Assembly (NCBI GenBank): GCA_032433765.1
Contig: JAVIAB010000159.1
Coordinates: 57,481,542-57,545,541, forward strand
Length of the DNA: 64,000 bases
Direction of reading: 5' to 3'
Origin: Megaustenia siamemsis
Taxonomy: Eukaryota; Mollusca; Gastropoda; Stylommatophora; Ariophantidae
How positions within the stretch are numbered: position 1 is the first letter of the stretch; each line of letters starts with the position of its first letter. Position numbers and translations under genes: made by a program. The notes under the pieces were generated by a model. That model was not told where the DNA came from, made no database searches, and saw only the letters and a list, made by a program, of their open reading frames with translations. This document shows positions 45,230 to 57,545 of this stretch, one piece after another.

Positions 45230-46202
45230 TCGTAATGTAATTATTGCAGTTCCTTTCTCACTTCTCTTGATGTAATTATTGCAGCTCCTTTCTCGCTTCT
45301 CTTGATGTAATTATTGCAGGTCCTTTCTCGCTTCTTTTGATGTATTTATTGCAGCTCCTTTCTCACTTCTCTTGATGTATTTATTGCAGCTGCTTTCTCA
45401 CTTCTCTAAATGTATTTATGGTAACTCCTTTCTCACTTCTCTTAATGTATTTATTGTAGCTCCATTCTCACTCCTATTAATGTATTTATTGTAGCTGCTT
45501 TCTCGCTTCTCTTAATGTATTTATTGTAGCTCCTTTCTCACTCCTATTAATGTATTTATTGTAGCTCATTTCTCACTCCTATTAATGTATTTATTGTAGC
45601 TGCTTTCTCACTTCTATTATTGCATTTATTGTAGCTGCTTTCTCACTTCTCTTAATGTATTTATTGTAGCTGCTTTCTCACTTCTCTTAATGCATTTATT
45701 GTAGCTGCTTTCTCACTTCTCTTAATGCATTTATTGTAGCTTCTTTCTCACTTCTCTAAATGCATTTATTGTAGCTGCTTTCTCGCTTCTATTACTGCAT
45801 TTATTGTCGCTGTTTTCTCGCTTCTATTAATGCATTTATTGTAGCTCCTTTCTCACATCTCTAAATGTATTTATTGTAGCTCCTTTCTCACATCTCTAAA
45901 TGTATTTATTGTAACACCTTTCTCACTTCTCTAAATGTATTTATTGTAGCTCCTTTCTCACTTCTCTAAATGCATTTATTGTAGCTCCTTACTCACTTCT
46001 CTAAATGTATTTATTGTAACACCTTTCTCACTTCTCTAAATGTATTTATTGTAACACCTTTCTCACTTCTCTTAATGTTATTATTGTATCTCTTTTCTTA
46101 TTTCTATTAATGTAATTATTGTATCTCCATTCTCACTTCTATTAATGTATTTATTGTACCTCCTTTATAACTTCTATTAATGTATTTATTGTACCTCCTT
46201 TA
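45230..46202 (+). repeat. 35-bp tandem repeat, left part
   Basis: The unit is approximately CTTTCTCACTTCTCTTAATG then TATTTATTGTAGCTC. About 27 units, split by LINE-A copy 2; it resumes at 47252. Confidence 0.92.
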
Positions 46203-47240
46203 TCTTCTTCTTTCTTCTTTTCTCTTTCACTGATACCTAAAAGGTGTCGTGATTTATATCATTTGTCGTTCTTGTGCTGCTCGAATTGTCTGAATGAGTG
46301 ATTTTCCTTTGTTGTTACATGTCTCTGTCACTGCATCTATCCATCTTCTTCTGGGTCTTCCTCTTGGTCTTTTCCCATGCATTCTCGAGAAGAACGCCCT
46401 TGATGGTGATTGGTGAGGATTCATTCTGACCAGGTGGCCGAACCATTTAAGTTGTTGTTGTTCTATATATTCTTGGCAGGGTTTTGTTCCTACCATTTTT
46501 CTTATGGTTTCATTTGGTATTCTATCTCTTCTTGTGTTGTTTGTTACTTTTCTCAAGCATCGCATCTCACATGTATTGATCTTTCTTAAATGGGATTTAG
46601 ATAGGGTCCATGTTTGACTTTCATAGCACAAAGTTGGTATGAAGATGCTATTTATCATTTGTTGTTTAGCTGGCATAGAAATGTTTGGATGTCTTAACAA
46701 TGGTGAAAGCTGGTATGTGACAGCATTTGCTTTTTGTATTCTCATGTCAATTTCTCTGTCTAGTTTTCCATCTTCTGTGAACATTGCGCCTAAATACTTG
46801 AATTCCTCTACTTGTTTTATTTCTTTGTCTTTGATCTTGATGTTTAATGGGTGTCTCAATTTGCTTATTCTTATAGCCTCTGTTTTTGCTGTGTTAATTT
46901 TCATACTGTAGTTTGTGCAGCTTTTATCTAGAGATGTTAAATGCTGTTGTAGCAGGTTTTCATCCTCATATATTAGGCATTGGTCATCTGCGAAGAGTAG
47001 CTCATTGATGTTGGAGTTTTCTACCTCTATGTTATTATTTGATTTGTCCTTGTTGTTGGTTGTTTCCTGATTTATTTTGTCCATATATATGATGAAGAGG
47101 AGTGGTGAGAGGACACATCCTTGTCTTACTCCTGTTGTAACCTGAAACCATTCTGACAGACCTTCCGATGTTCTGACGGCACTTTGACTGTTTTTATATA
47201 GTGCTATTATATTTTCTAGTAGTTGTCCTGCTACCCCGTA
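46203..47240 (-). mobile_element. LINE-A copy 2: 5'-truncated, inserted in the 35-bp array
   Basis: Highly similar to 10010-11000. A TACCTCCTTTA TSD flanks it at 46192-46202 and 47241-47251; that sequence is part of the array unit. It is truncated inside RT, and ten bases at the 5' junction (47231-47240) are extra. It is fresher than copy 1, because the C-terminal frame stays open for 276 codons. Confidence 0.93.
46254..47084 (-). pseudogene. LINE-A RT C-terminal fragment, open frame
   Basis: From the catalytic box ELLFADDQCLIYEDEN to the stop: VEEFKYLGAMFTEDGKLDRE (the YLG motif), LCYESQTWTLSKSHLRKI, MRCLRKVTNNTRRDRIPNE, QLKWFGHLVRMN, GKRPRGRPRRRWIDAV and ending RAAQERQMI. The basic RGRPRRRW tail is common in RTE-like LINEs. 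Upstream RT (TTGVRQGCVLSPLL region, about 47090-47150) is present but out of frame. The endonuclease is missing, so it cannot mobilise itself. Confidence 0.9.
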
Positions 47241-47251
47241 TACCTCCTTTA

Positions 47252-47640
47252 CGGGGACCTCCTTTATACCTCTCTAAACCTCCTTTATAACTTCTTTTAA
47301 TGTATTTATTGTACCTCCTTTATAACTTCTATTAATGTATTTATTGTACCTCCTGTATCACTTATATTAATGTATTTATTGTACCTCCTGTATCACTTAT
47401 ATTAATGTATTTATTGTACCTCCTGTATCACTTATATTAATGTATTTATTGTATCTCCTGTATCACTTCTATTAATGTATTTATTGTATCTCATGTATCA
47501 CTTCTCTTAATGTATTTACTGTATCTCCTTTCTCACTTCTATTAATGTAGTTATGGTAGCAGCTTTCTCAGTTCTCTTATTGTATTTATTGTCGCTCCTT
47601 TCTCACTTCTCTTATTGTATATATTGTCGCTCTTTTTATT
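47252..47640 (+). repeat. 35-bp tandem repeat, right part
   Basis: Continues the array at 45230 (ACTTATATTAATGTATTTAT, TGTACCTCCTGTATC). Units here are almost identical around 47330-47460. Confidence 0.9.
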
Positions 47641-47689
47641 TCTTGTAGGGTAGGTAGATGTACTTGCCATACTCTACTTAGTGTGTACT

Positions 47690-48372
47690 CCTTCTTACAT
47701 ATTGTACATAGTCAGTGTACTCCTCTCTTATAACTTGAATATGTTTAATTTAAATCATCTCTTATTGCTTCAATATATTTAGTGTTACTCGTGTCTTATG
47801 TATTTAGTATATGTAGCCTAACTCCTCTCTTATAGCTTCACCGTATTTAGACTAATTCCTCTCTCATAGCTTCAATATATTTAGTGTAACTTCTCTCTTA
47901 TAGTTTCAATGTATTTAGTGTTACTCGTGTCTTATGTATTCAGTATATGTAGCCAAACTCCTCTCTTATAGCTTCAACGTATTTAGACTAATTCCTCTCT
48001 TATAGCTCCAATATATTTAGTGCAACTCCTCTCTTATAGTTCCAATGTATTTAGTATTACTCGTGTCTATTGTATTCAGTATATGTAGCCTAACTCCTCT
48101 CTTATAGCTTCAATGTATTTAGACTAATTCCTCTTTTATAGCTTCAATATATTTAGTGTCATTCTTCTCTTATAACCCCAATATATTTAGTGTAATTCTT
48201 CTCTTATAGCTTCAACATATTTAATGTAATTTCTCTCTTATAACTTCAATATATTTAGTGTAATTCCTCTCTTATAACTTCAATATATTTAGTGTAATTC
48301 CTCTCTTATAACTTCAATATAGTTATTGTAATTTCTCTCGTATAGATCCAATATATTTAATGTAATTCGCTT
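47690..48372 (+). repeat. 34-bp tandem repeat, left part
   Basis: The unit is approximately TCTCTTATAGCTTCAATATA then TTTAGTGTAATTCC. The earlier units (47690-48150) form longer higher-order blocks that include ACTCGTGTCTTATGTATT. It is interrupted by LINE-B and resumes at 50950. Confidence 0.9.
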
Positions 48373-50947
48373 CTTTTCCTCTTCTACTTCTAACTTTCAG
48401 CTCCATTTGGAGCATAGGTTTTCAACAAACACTTTCCAAGAAGTTCTGTTTCTTGTCATTCTTTTAAGATCGTTCCATGTCTTCCTCATCATCTTCATCT
48501 TTGCTTCTATCTGTTTTCTCCGATAATTCCTTGGTCTTCCTCTTTGTCTTTTTCCCCTCGGGATTCCAAAAGATGGCCTGTTGTGTAAAACTCTCAGTTT
48601 ACTTCCGTAGTGTGTGTCCTATCCAGCGCCATCGTCTTTGCTGTATCTCATTACCCACTGGTATTTGACTGCTACATTTCCATAATTCTATGTTAGTGAT
48701 TTTGTCCTGCCATTTCCATCCTTTATTCTACGTAAGCATCCACTAATGAAAGTATGTATCTTTATGATTGTCATTTTAGTTGTTCTCCATGTTTTATAGC
48801 CATATAATAAAACCGGCTTAACATTGAAGTTGAAACTTTTTATTTTAGTATTTAACCTAATTTCTTTGGACTTCCATATATTTCCCAGTGCAACAAATAC
48901 TATACCAGCTTTCACCATTTCTAAGACATCCAAACATTTCTATGCCAGCTAAACAACAAATAATAAATAGCATTTTCATACCAACTTTGTGCTTTGAAAG
49001 TCAAACATGGATCCTTTCTAAATCACAATTAAGAAAGATCAATACATGTGAGATGCAATGCTTGAGAAAAGTAACAAACACAAGAAGAGACAGAATACCA
49101 AATGAAACCAAAAGATAAATGGTAGGAACTAAACCCTGCCAAGAATATATAGAACAACAACAACTTCAATGGTTTGGCCACCTGGTCATAATGAATCCTC
49201 ACCAATCACCATCAAGGGCGTTCTTCTCAAGAATGCATGGAAAAAGACCAAGCGGAAGACCCAGAAGAAGATGGATAGATGCAGTGACAGAGACATGTAA
49301 CAACAAAGGAAAATCACTAATTCAGACAGTTCGAGCAGCTCAAGAACGACAAATGATATAAACCACGACACCTTTTAGGTATCAGTGAAAAGAGAAACGA
49401 AGATGAAGAACAAATGCTCCTTTTGCTTTTTATATCTTTATTTTGGTATCATTTTATGTTACTCCTTCATTACCTATATTACTGCCCATATATATGTAAG
49501 ATTGTACGTCTATTACAGGTATGTCCCCTAATTTTATTTGGCTATTCATCCATCTATCCATTTGCACTCTTATATTACAAAACAGATCTCCTTTCTTATT
49601 TTAATAAAGGTATCGATATGTTTGTATTTTCCACTTAATTTTCCTTTGTGATGTACATTTCTTTCATATTCTCTTTTTTAAAGCTGCTTCATCTGCCTCT
49701 TTAGATAGTTCATCTATATATTTCCTCGTATTCCTTTTAATACACCTTTTTGCTTCTTTGTTCACCCCTGTGCAAGCTTCCTGTGCCTTGGCTTTATTAT
49801 TTCTCTCGTTCCTTGTGTCTATGTCTGCTTTCTAATATTACTTCCTTTAATTTTATCCAGGGTCTCAGATGTCATCCATTACCTATTCTGGTGGTCTCTT
49901 TTACCCAGCGTTTCTTTGCATGTTCTTTCTATATATCCTTTACCTGTTTCCAATGATCTTCTTCATTTATTGTATTTTCTAGTTATTGCAGGACTTGGTA
50001 TTTGTTTCATATTGCGACTGCAAATTTGTCTTTATCTCATTGTTCTTTAATAAACCCTACATTGAAATACGTTTTACACTTATTCGTTGTAGTATATCAT
50101 TTTGGTTTAAGTTTCAGTTTGGCTTTCAGAAGGTGATGATCTGAAGCTACATCTGCCCCTCTATATACTTTTACATCCTGTAAGGATGACTTAAACGTAG
50201 TATTAATACATATGTGATCAATTTGATTCTCCGTTCTATGATCTGGTGACACCCATGTAGCTTGCACCAAGTTCATGTTTTCCCATAATCTCTTCGAAGC
50301 CTCTGTTGTCCGATCCTACTTTTGCATTTAGATCTCCCATCAAGATTATAATATCCTTGGCTCGTCTTTCATCATCTGGCAGTGCAACTGTTTATAGAAT
50401 GCATCTTTAACTAAATCATCCTTATCATTGGTTGATGCGTAGTATTGGATAATGTGTATTTTTACTTTTGTTTTTTTTTTGTTGTTTTAAATGTTGTTCT
50501 CATTTGTCTTGGCCCTACTGCTTCCAATTCTATCAGTGTCTTCTGTGCATTCATTGATAACATTATAGCTACCGCCTCACTAGGTTGTGCTCCAGGTTCC
50601 TGGTGTCTTGATGATACAATCATCTCTCCTGTATTTAATTGTGTCCTTTCTGTTCCTAGGCATCTTGTTTTGCACATGCCCAGAATATATATATTTTGTA
50701 ATTTCTCATTTCTGCTGTTACCTGTGAGTATTTCTGCTTTTCCTTTTTCATTTAGGGTACGTACATTCCAGGGGCCAATTCTGGGGAATTCCTGGTAGTA
50801 AAAATGTGTGTAGCCAACTAGGACTCCTTACGGCTTTCTCCGGTTGCGAGATACGTCTCTTCTTTAACTTTCCTGGATGACGGATTTATTTATTTTTTTT
50901 CTTTGATTTGTCCATGTTTGTGAAGTATTTCGGCTTATTTTTTTTTA
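48373..50947 (-). mobile_element. LINE-B: RTE-like element, RT core deleted, split by LINE-A copy 3
   Basis: Minus-strand element inside the 34-bp array. From the right it starts with WNVRTLNEKGKAEILTG (endonuclease start, about 50770), then LGTERTQLNTGEMIV and GVAIMLS-like AVAIMLSMNAQKTLIELEAVG (50462-50677), an RT linker, then jumps to DVQSYIYMGSNIGNEG (about 49490). The central RT including its YADD is gone. After LINE-A copy 3 it continues with FVALGNIWKSKEIRLNTKIK, VLLYGYKTW and CLRRI, then GRPRNYRRK, and ends near 48375. Confidence 0.85.
48897..49408 (+). mobile_element. LINE-A copy 3: 5'-truncated, inserted into LINE-B
   Basis: Plus-strand copy of the last 510 bp of LINE-A, opposite in orientation to its host LINE-B. 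Starts at QLSPFLRHPNISMPAKQQ and ends RAAQERQMI plus a GA-rich tail. AACAAATACT at about 48889 and AACAAATGCT at about 49410 are a probable TSD with one mismatch. The C-terminal frames 48888-49118 and 49119-49361 are contiguous apart from one stop. Confidence 0.9.
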
Positions 50948-51910
50948 AAGTACAGGATAATTCCTTTCTTATAGCTTTAATCTATTAATGTAATTTCTCT
51001 CTTATAGCTTCAATATATTTAGCGTAATTCCTCTCTTATAGCTTCAATAAATTTAGTGTAATTCTTCTCTTATAGCTTCAATATATTTACTGTAATTCTT
51101 CTCTTATAGCTTCAATAAATTTAGTGTAATTCTTCTCTTATAGCTTCAATATATTTAGTGTAATTCCTCTCTTATAGCTTCAATATATTTAGTGTAATTC
51201 TTCTCTTATAGCTTCAATATATTTAGTGTAATTCCTCTCTTATAGCTTCAATATATTTAGTGTAATTCTTCTCTTATAGCTTCAATAAATTTAGTGTAAT
51301 TCTTCTCTTATAGCTTCAATATATTTAGTGTAATTCTTCTCTTATAGCTTCAATACATTTTGTGTAATTCTTCTCTTAAAGCTTCAATACATTTAGTGTA
51401 ATTTTTCTCTTATAGCTTCAATAAAATTAGTGTAATTCTTCTCTTATAGCTTCAATATATTTAGTGTCATTCCTCTCTTACAGCTTCAATATATTTAGTG
51501 TAATTCTTCTCTTATATCTTCAATATATTTAGTGTCATTCCTCTCTTACAGCTTCAATATATTTAGTGTCATTCCTCTCTTAGATCTTCAATATATTTAG
51601 TGTCATTCCTCTCTTATAGCTTCAACACATTTAACGTCATTCCTCTCTTATATCTTCAATATATTTAGTGTCATTCCTCTCTTATAGCTTCAATATATTT
51701 AGTGGCATTCCTGTCTTATAGCTTCAATATATTTAGCGTCATTCCTGTCTTATAGCTTCAATATATTTAGTGTCATTCCTCTCTTATAGCTTCAATATAT
51801 TTAGTGTAATTCCTCTCTTATAGCTTCAATATGTTTACAGCAACACCATTGTTGTAGCTTCAATATTGTTAGTGCAATGCCTCACTCATTGCTTCAATGT
51901 ATTTAGCGTA
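50948..51910 (+). repeat. 34-bp tandem repeat, right part
   Basis: About 28 units of TCTTATAGCTTCAATATATT then TAGTGTAATTCT, with a switch to GTGTCATTCCTC units from 51460. Confidence 0.93.
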
Positions 51911-52928
51911 GATAAGCTCTTTTCTCCTCAATATAATTCTAGTTTGTCTACATTTTCCCCTGTTTTATATTTTAGGACCGGATAGGCTTTCGATCAACGC
52001 AGCAGCCACGATCGCAAGGGATCTGAGTTGGTAGTTCAAGTCCATTATAAAAGAGGCATTGCGATTCCGCTCTTGTTTTAATTGTTTGAATGCAGGTTAT
52101 CGCATCAGCCACTATATCTTCATTATTAAATAGTGTAGTTAGTATATAAGTTGATGATAATGTCATTTCTTCGTCTTTTTACAATTAATGGTATTATTGT
52201 ATCTGCAGTACATAAGAAATACTCGCCTGACAATGTTCTTCTGATAATCAAATTGAATCCTGCTGCTCTGTATAAAGAGTTTCATATTGTTAAATCATGA
52301 TGCAGTTTATGTATATCTCCACTAATAATGTTGTTTTATCTGCATAACTTATATATATAGCTAATGTGTCTTTCTACTTTTCCTGCAGTTACTGCATCTT
52401 TGCAGTACTAATCTACTCAGTGTGCACATGATTATAATAGTGCGGCTGCCGTATATTTCTATCATAAAGGGAATATCTACATCATTGAACTAATTCTATA
52501 ATTGCAGTAGCTTTCATGTACCAACAGTATAATTACTTTATTGTTATTCTGCTCATGAATTTTGTGTATAATTCTACTATGAATGTTACTACTCTATCTG
52601 TTTTACTAGTATATTGTTGATGCACCACTCTGTCAATAAAACAGTTATTGTTGCTTAATTCTACTGGTGTTGTTAGTCAATGGATTCTTTCCTTATAAAT
52701 AAAAAGACACAAAGTTATTTTTATTTTATTCCTCTCATCAGCAAATTCTTTACCTTATGCTGTATCTCCCCTGCAACATAAATAATCTTTCTTTAACTAA
52801 ACCACTGGCAATTAAACGCGTCTTTGTCTTAATGGTACATCAACATCCATACATATAATAATAGATGAGTTTGATTTATTTTAACTCTTATATTAATTGT
52901 TTTGTTTTGAACATCACCAAACAGGCAG
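51911..52928. other. No gene recognised
   Basis: AT-rich. Ends with a plausible acceptor (CAAACAGGCAG) for the next exon. Confidence 0.4.
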
Positions 52929-53045
52929 GCCCGGGCAGCACTCAACTGTTTTCGTCCCATCCTCCAAGAAAATGCTTCCCAATGAATGAAGACACAACTT
53001 ATATCAACTTGATACATGAGTTCGCACCTTTGTGTTATCTACCAG
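52929..53045 (+). CDS. Candidate phase 1-1 exon of a small membrane or secreted protein
   Basis: Bounded by GCAG at 52925-52928 and by CCAG|GTAAGTA at 53045. Length is 117 bp, a multiple of 3, with both ends in phase 1, as in many extracellular modules. It encodes STQLFSSHPPRKCFPMNED then TTYINLIHEFAPLCYLP. A related sequence at 59292-59413 shares PPR-x-CF-x-MNE and LI. The exon at 63070 ends comparably (SPCAFF before the junction). No known domain recognised. Support is splice sites, phase and paralogy. Confidence 0.55.
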
Positions 53046-53164
53046 GTAAGTAAATTAACGCTTTCGCCATGTGTGCAGATGTTAGTTAAACAGAGGAACT
53101 ATGACAGAAAAAGATAAGAAGAGTTATACATAGAAGGAGATGTGAATTTGACATTAAAGAATGA

Positions 53165-54060
53165 GCATACCTTGTTTTGCCGAGTCCTAAAGAATGGCTG
53201 AAAAGAAATAGAGAAGGTTGACGAAGCTTTAAGTGGTGCAGCAACTATTCCCCTTCCGGTTATTGGATGAAGAGAGAAAGAGAAGGTTGACGAAGCTTTA
53301 AGTGGTGCAGCAACTACTCCCCTTCCCGGTTATTGGATGAAGAGAGAAAGAGAAGGTTGACGAAGCTTTAAGTGGTGCAGCAACTGCTCCCCTTCCCAGG
53401 GTTATTGGATGACGAGATAAAGAGAAAGTTGACGAAGCTTTAAGTGGTGCAGTAACTACTCCCCTTCCCGGTTATTGGATGACGAGATAAAGAGAAAGTT
53501 GACGAAGCTTTAAGTGGTGCAGTAACTACTCCCCTTCCCAGGGTTATTGGATGAAGAGAGAAAGAGAAGGCTGACGAAGCTTTAAGAGTGGTGCAGCAAC
53601 TACTCCCCTTCCCAGGGTTATTGGATGGAGAGAGAAAGAGAAGGTTGACGAAGTATTAAGTGGTGCAGCAACTACTCCTCTTCCCAGGGTTATTGGATGA
53701 AGAGAGAAAGAGAAGGTTGACGAAGCTTTAAGTGGTGTAGCAACTACTCCCCTTCCCAGGGTTATTGGATGGATAGAGAAAGAGAAGGTTGACGAAGTAT
53801 TAAGTGGTGCAGCAACTACTCCTCTTCCCAGGGTTATTGGATGGATAGAGAAAGAGAAGGTTGACGAAGTATTAAGTGGTGCAGCAACTACTCCCCTTCC
53901 CAGGGTTATTGGATGAAGAGAGAAAGAGAAGGTTGACGAAGCTTTAAGTGGTGTAGCAACTACTCCCCTTCCCGGTTATTGCATGAAGAGAGAAAAAGAA
54001 GGTTGACTTAAGTTTAAGTGGTGCAGCAACTACTCCCCTGAGTTATCGCATGAAGAGAGA
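53165..54060 (+). repeat. About 70-bp tandem repeat, about 13 units
   Basis: The unit contains GAGAAAGAGAAGGTTGACGA, AGCTTTAAGTGGTGCAGCAA and CTACTCCCCTTCCC. Spacings are 69 to 72 bp owing to CCCGG versus CCCAGGG. It starts about 120 bp after the exon donor at 53046, so it would be intronic in the gene model. Confidence 0.93.
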
Positions 54061-54684
54061 AAGAGATATATTTACCCACATGATGTTTCTCTAATTTGCT
54101 GCAAAAAAATATCAAATTTGTCACCCCGTCTTTTTAAACCTGTGCATTTTTTCACTTAATATTATTTTCATTTACTTATCAATTAGACACACCCATTTAA
54201 TTATGGAAACTAAAGCGATTATTGTGTAATATGTACATTATTTGTATTTCACAGCGGCCATGGACGCAGACTAATATACCTTCTATAAGATAGATCGCTG
54301 TGTGACCTCGAACATTAAAACTCTTTCCGTGTTGTCTCATCATTCAGCCAAATCCACGAGAAATAAAGAGCCCATGTGTCGGTGAGTATTTAATGCAATA
54401 CCTTCAGCAAATAACTCTACAGAATCCAATTAGCAGCACTTTTGTTGCCAATCCTGGGTATAATAATTGTATAAATAGTAGTGTTCCTAGTTATGTTTGT
54501 CTGTTTATGGGGTTTCTGGAACAGCCTACCATTACTTCCTTCCAAAGTCACTTTGGTGTATTGCCCGTACATGGAAACGGTTTGGATTGTCGGATCTGTT
54601 GAAACAAGATTACCCAACGATCTGGATATGTTTGCTGTATTTGTCTCTCTATCCATATAACGTGAGACAATTCTGACCTCATCA
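54061..54684. other. No gene recognised; possible 34-bp mini-exon
   Basis: CATTCAG at 54341-54347 and CG|GTGAGTA at 54381 bracket 34 bp (54348-54381). It does not keep the phase of its neighbours, so I do not call it. Confidence 0.35.
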
Positions 54685-55396
54685 TCATCATTGAGTGCCG
54701 CCTCCGCATAGAAAGTTGACTATCATGGAGCCCCATTCCGCTCTTCTCTTGCTTTCATGATGCAGGTTGTCATAGGTTGACTTGTTTACCTTTTGATCGA
54801 ACTCGTCCATGTTAGTCCTGGTCTGCCTCTGCCTCTTTTACCTTGATTTATTCCTGTCCAATATTACCTTTCGTAGGCTGTTGTGTCTTTTAACATGCCC
54901 CAAAAATGTCATTTGTCTTGTTTGAGTTGTGTTTAGTGGTTCTCTTATTTCATCTTTTGTTGTTTTAAAACTTCTTCATTTGTTCTGTTTTCTTTCCATC
55001 AAAATCTAAATATTCTTCTATAAATCCACATCTAAAAGGCTTCAATTTTGTGTTCTATTTTCTTGACTAATGTCCATGTTTCTGCACCATACAGAAATGT
55101 TGAAAAAATGTAGCATTGATATTCGAAGTTTTAGCCATGGTGTTATTTGTTTTGATGTTAGTATATATGTGATGGTATTGAAATTGTTTTTTTTACAATT
55201 CCTATATTCTTTTGCTTATTTCAGGTGTACATTTGCTATTGCTGATTATAGTATGTCCGAAATAGTTGTATTTCTGAACTGTCTCCAGATCTATTTCTGC
55301 AACTTTGACATTCACCTGTAGGTTTAGAGTATTATCCTTGTTTATGGTCATAGTTTGAGTCTTTTAGATATGTATATTTAATCCATATTTTAAATT
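54685..55396 (-). mobile_element. LINE-C 3' fragment, copy 4
   Basis: (ATC)n tail, GAGTGCCGCCTCCGCAT, GGTCTGCCTCTGCCTCTTTT, and GTTTATGGTCATAGTTTGAG at the truncated end. It covers slightly more of RT than copy 2 and is interrupted by stops. Confidence 0.88.
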
Positions 55397-55770
55397 CTGA
55401 CCTATGGAAGTGAATTATGGGCAGAAGAGAACGAAATTAAAAGACGATTAGAGACCACACATTTAGTATTTCTCGGAAGAATGTTGATAGTTCCACGAAA
55501 AGCTTAAAAGACCAACAAGACAATTCTCAAACATGCCTACACAGAAAGAGATATCATTAAAAATGCATCAGAAATAAACTATTGACATTTTTCTGGCATG
55601 TCATGAAAAAGAGAATAGTTGGAATACTTCGTCACAACTAACAACATACAGGGAAAAGAATATCGCGGAGAACAAAGAGAGAAGGTACTAAGTAATGTGG
55701 TGCTGTGGTATTGAATATAACATGCATTATGGAGAGAAAATTGTGGAAGGACATGATCGTGGTATGACAC
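55397..55770 (+). mobile_element. LINE-D-like 3' fragment, divergent
   Basis: Readable as LTYGSELWAEENEIKRRLET, FLGRMLIVPRKA and AYTERDIIK, the same C-terminal RT layout as LINE-D, ending GGAAGGACATGATCGT. It lies back to back with LINE-C copy 4. Confidence 0.75.
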
Positions 55771-55984
55771 ATGATAATGATTCATATTTTGCTCTCCCGA
55801 TCCACCTCTTTTGTTACTTTCCAGGATACTGCAATCTCTCTTCTTTACAGGTCTGACATCCACATCTCCATTTGTATTGGCATTCTGAACGACGCCCATT
55901 CTTTCTTCATTCATAACACTATCTCTCACATTGACAATCTCAGTTCTTTCTCATTGTCTCAGCTTCTACTCCCTCGACTCATGT
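55771..55984. other. No gene recognised
   Basis: C/T-rich unique sequence with short frames only. Confidence 0.35.
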
Positions 55985-56670
55985 GACATAGCCAATGACT
56001 TAACCAAATAACTTAACCACACAACTTAACCACAGACCTTAACCAAACAACTTCACCAAACAACTTCACCAAACAACTTCACCAAACAACTTCACCAAAC
56101 AACTTCACCAAACAACTTCACCAAACAACTTCACCAAACAACTTAACCAGACAAATTAACCACTCAACTTCACCAAACAACTTCACAAACACCTTAACCA
56201 GACAAATTAACCACACAACTTCACCAGACAACTTCACAAAACAACTTAATCACACAACTTAACCACACAACTTAACCAAACAATTTAATCAAACAACTTA
56301 AACAAGCAAACAACTTAACCAAACAACTTAAGCAAACAACTTAACCAAACAAATTACTTAACCAAACAAACAACTAACCAAGTAAATTAAGCAAACAACT
56401 TAACCAAACAGCTTAACCAAACAACTTAACCAAACAACGTAACCAAGCAAACAACTTAACCAAACAACTTAACCAGACAACTTAACCGAACAAATTAACC
56501 AAACAACTTAAACAAGCACACAACTTAACCAAATAACTTAAACAAGCAAACAACTTAACCAAACAACTTAACCAAACGACTTAAGCAAACAACTTAATCA
56601 AACAAACAACTTAACCAAGCAATCAACTTAACCAAACAAGTTAACCACACAACTTAACCAAACCCACCTC
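55985..56670 (+). repeat. 12-13-bp tandem repeat (AACTTAACCAAAC), about 50 units
   Basis: AACTTAACCAAAC and AACTTCACCAAAC units in near-perfect tandem, with occasional AAGCAAAC insertions. Confidence 0.95.
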
Positions 56671-57489
56671 ATGTTGGATGTTTCTCTGGGTCACCATTTC
56701 CCTGAATTGATCCTTCAATCCTCCTATCAGCTGGTCCACCCCTATCACTCAACCTCTTTTCCCTGTGATCCATCGAGCACCGTTGGGATTGTTCTCACTC
56801 ACCGTCCACTTGGCAGCTCTCCGATTCCTTAAATGCCACCTACACATCCTCATCTCGGGTTCCACCACTCTCCTTGTGTTACTGGATCCTATCTGGTGAC
56901 ATGCAAACGTGATATGAAACTCCAGGCCATTCTGGCCAGTCGTCGACTCCGCAGCCCTGGCAGAACCTTAGGTGACCGACTCGTTATAGACGGTATGTAT
57001 GCAAAACGTGTTTCTGGAAGAGGAGATCAATTATGTTACATTCTCGAATGTTTAACATTCTTGTTCTAGAAGGTCTCTTGTAAACATATACAAGCGACCA
57101 TTTGTAAACGTTGCTCAAAACGTCAATTAGTGAGACAATAGTTTATGCGACGCTTGCGAGAGCAGTTGTAGAACATTTCTCTGGACTATATTACCACAGT
57201 CTACACAACCTTTAACTCTTTGGGTCAGCAGTTCCTGGTAATAATGTCATGCTCTTCCTATACCCTCAAACGATTTAAACTGTGGAGCTGACTCGTAATC
57301 AATTTTGGCTCTCTCCCCCGTGAGGTATTAAGTCATTTCATTCTTTACTCTCATAATCCCTTTCATTGCCATATTTTGCTATTATTTCCTTACTAGGGAT
57401 TTTGTCCACATCATCCCTTAGTTGTGGTTCTCGTTCATTGATTCACTTCGTTCTGTTTTATTCTTTTCGGAACAGATCTGATCATATCT
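56671..57489. other. Less AT-rich unassigned segment
   Basis: 56690-56990 has balanced composition, unlike its neighbours, and includes a frame ending in ASRRLRSPGRTLGDRLVIDG followed by a donor-like GTATGT at 56993. Stops occur in all frames across the block and no family is recognised. It could be an old repeat or a decayed exon. Confidence 0.35.
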
Positions 57490-57545
57490 TCTAGCCCAGT
57501 GATGGTCAAATGGATGCCCGTGGGCCAGATCCGGCCCGCCAGTCT
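57490..57545 (+). mobile_element. hAT-type terminal fragment (tentative)
   Basis: CCAGTGATGGTCAAATGGAT followed by GCCCGTGGGCCAGATCCGGC closely resembles termini of widespread animal hAT families (CAGTGG.GGGCAAAC...GGGCCAGATCCGGCCC). No matching inverted end was found nearby, so only one terminus remains. Confidence 0.55.

Noticed and set aside
54348..54381. 34-bp mini-exon
   Set aside because: Good-looking acceptor and donor, but it does not keep phase 1 on both sides and has no paralogue.
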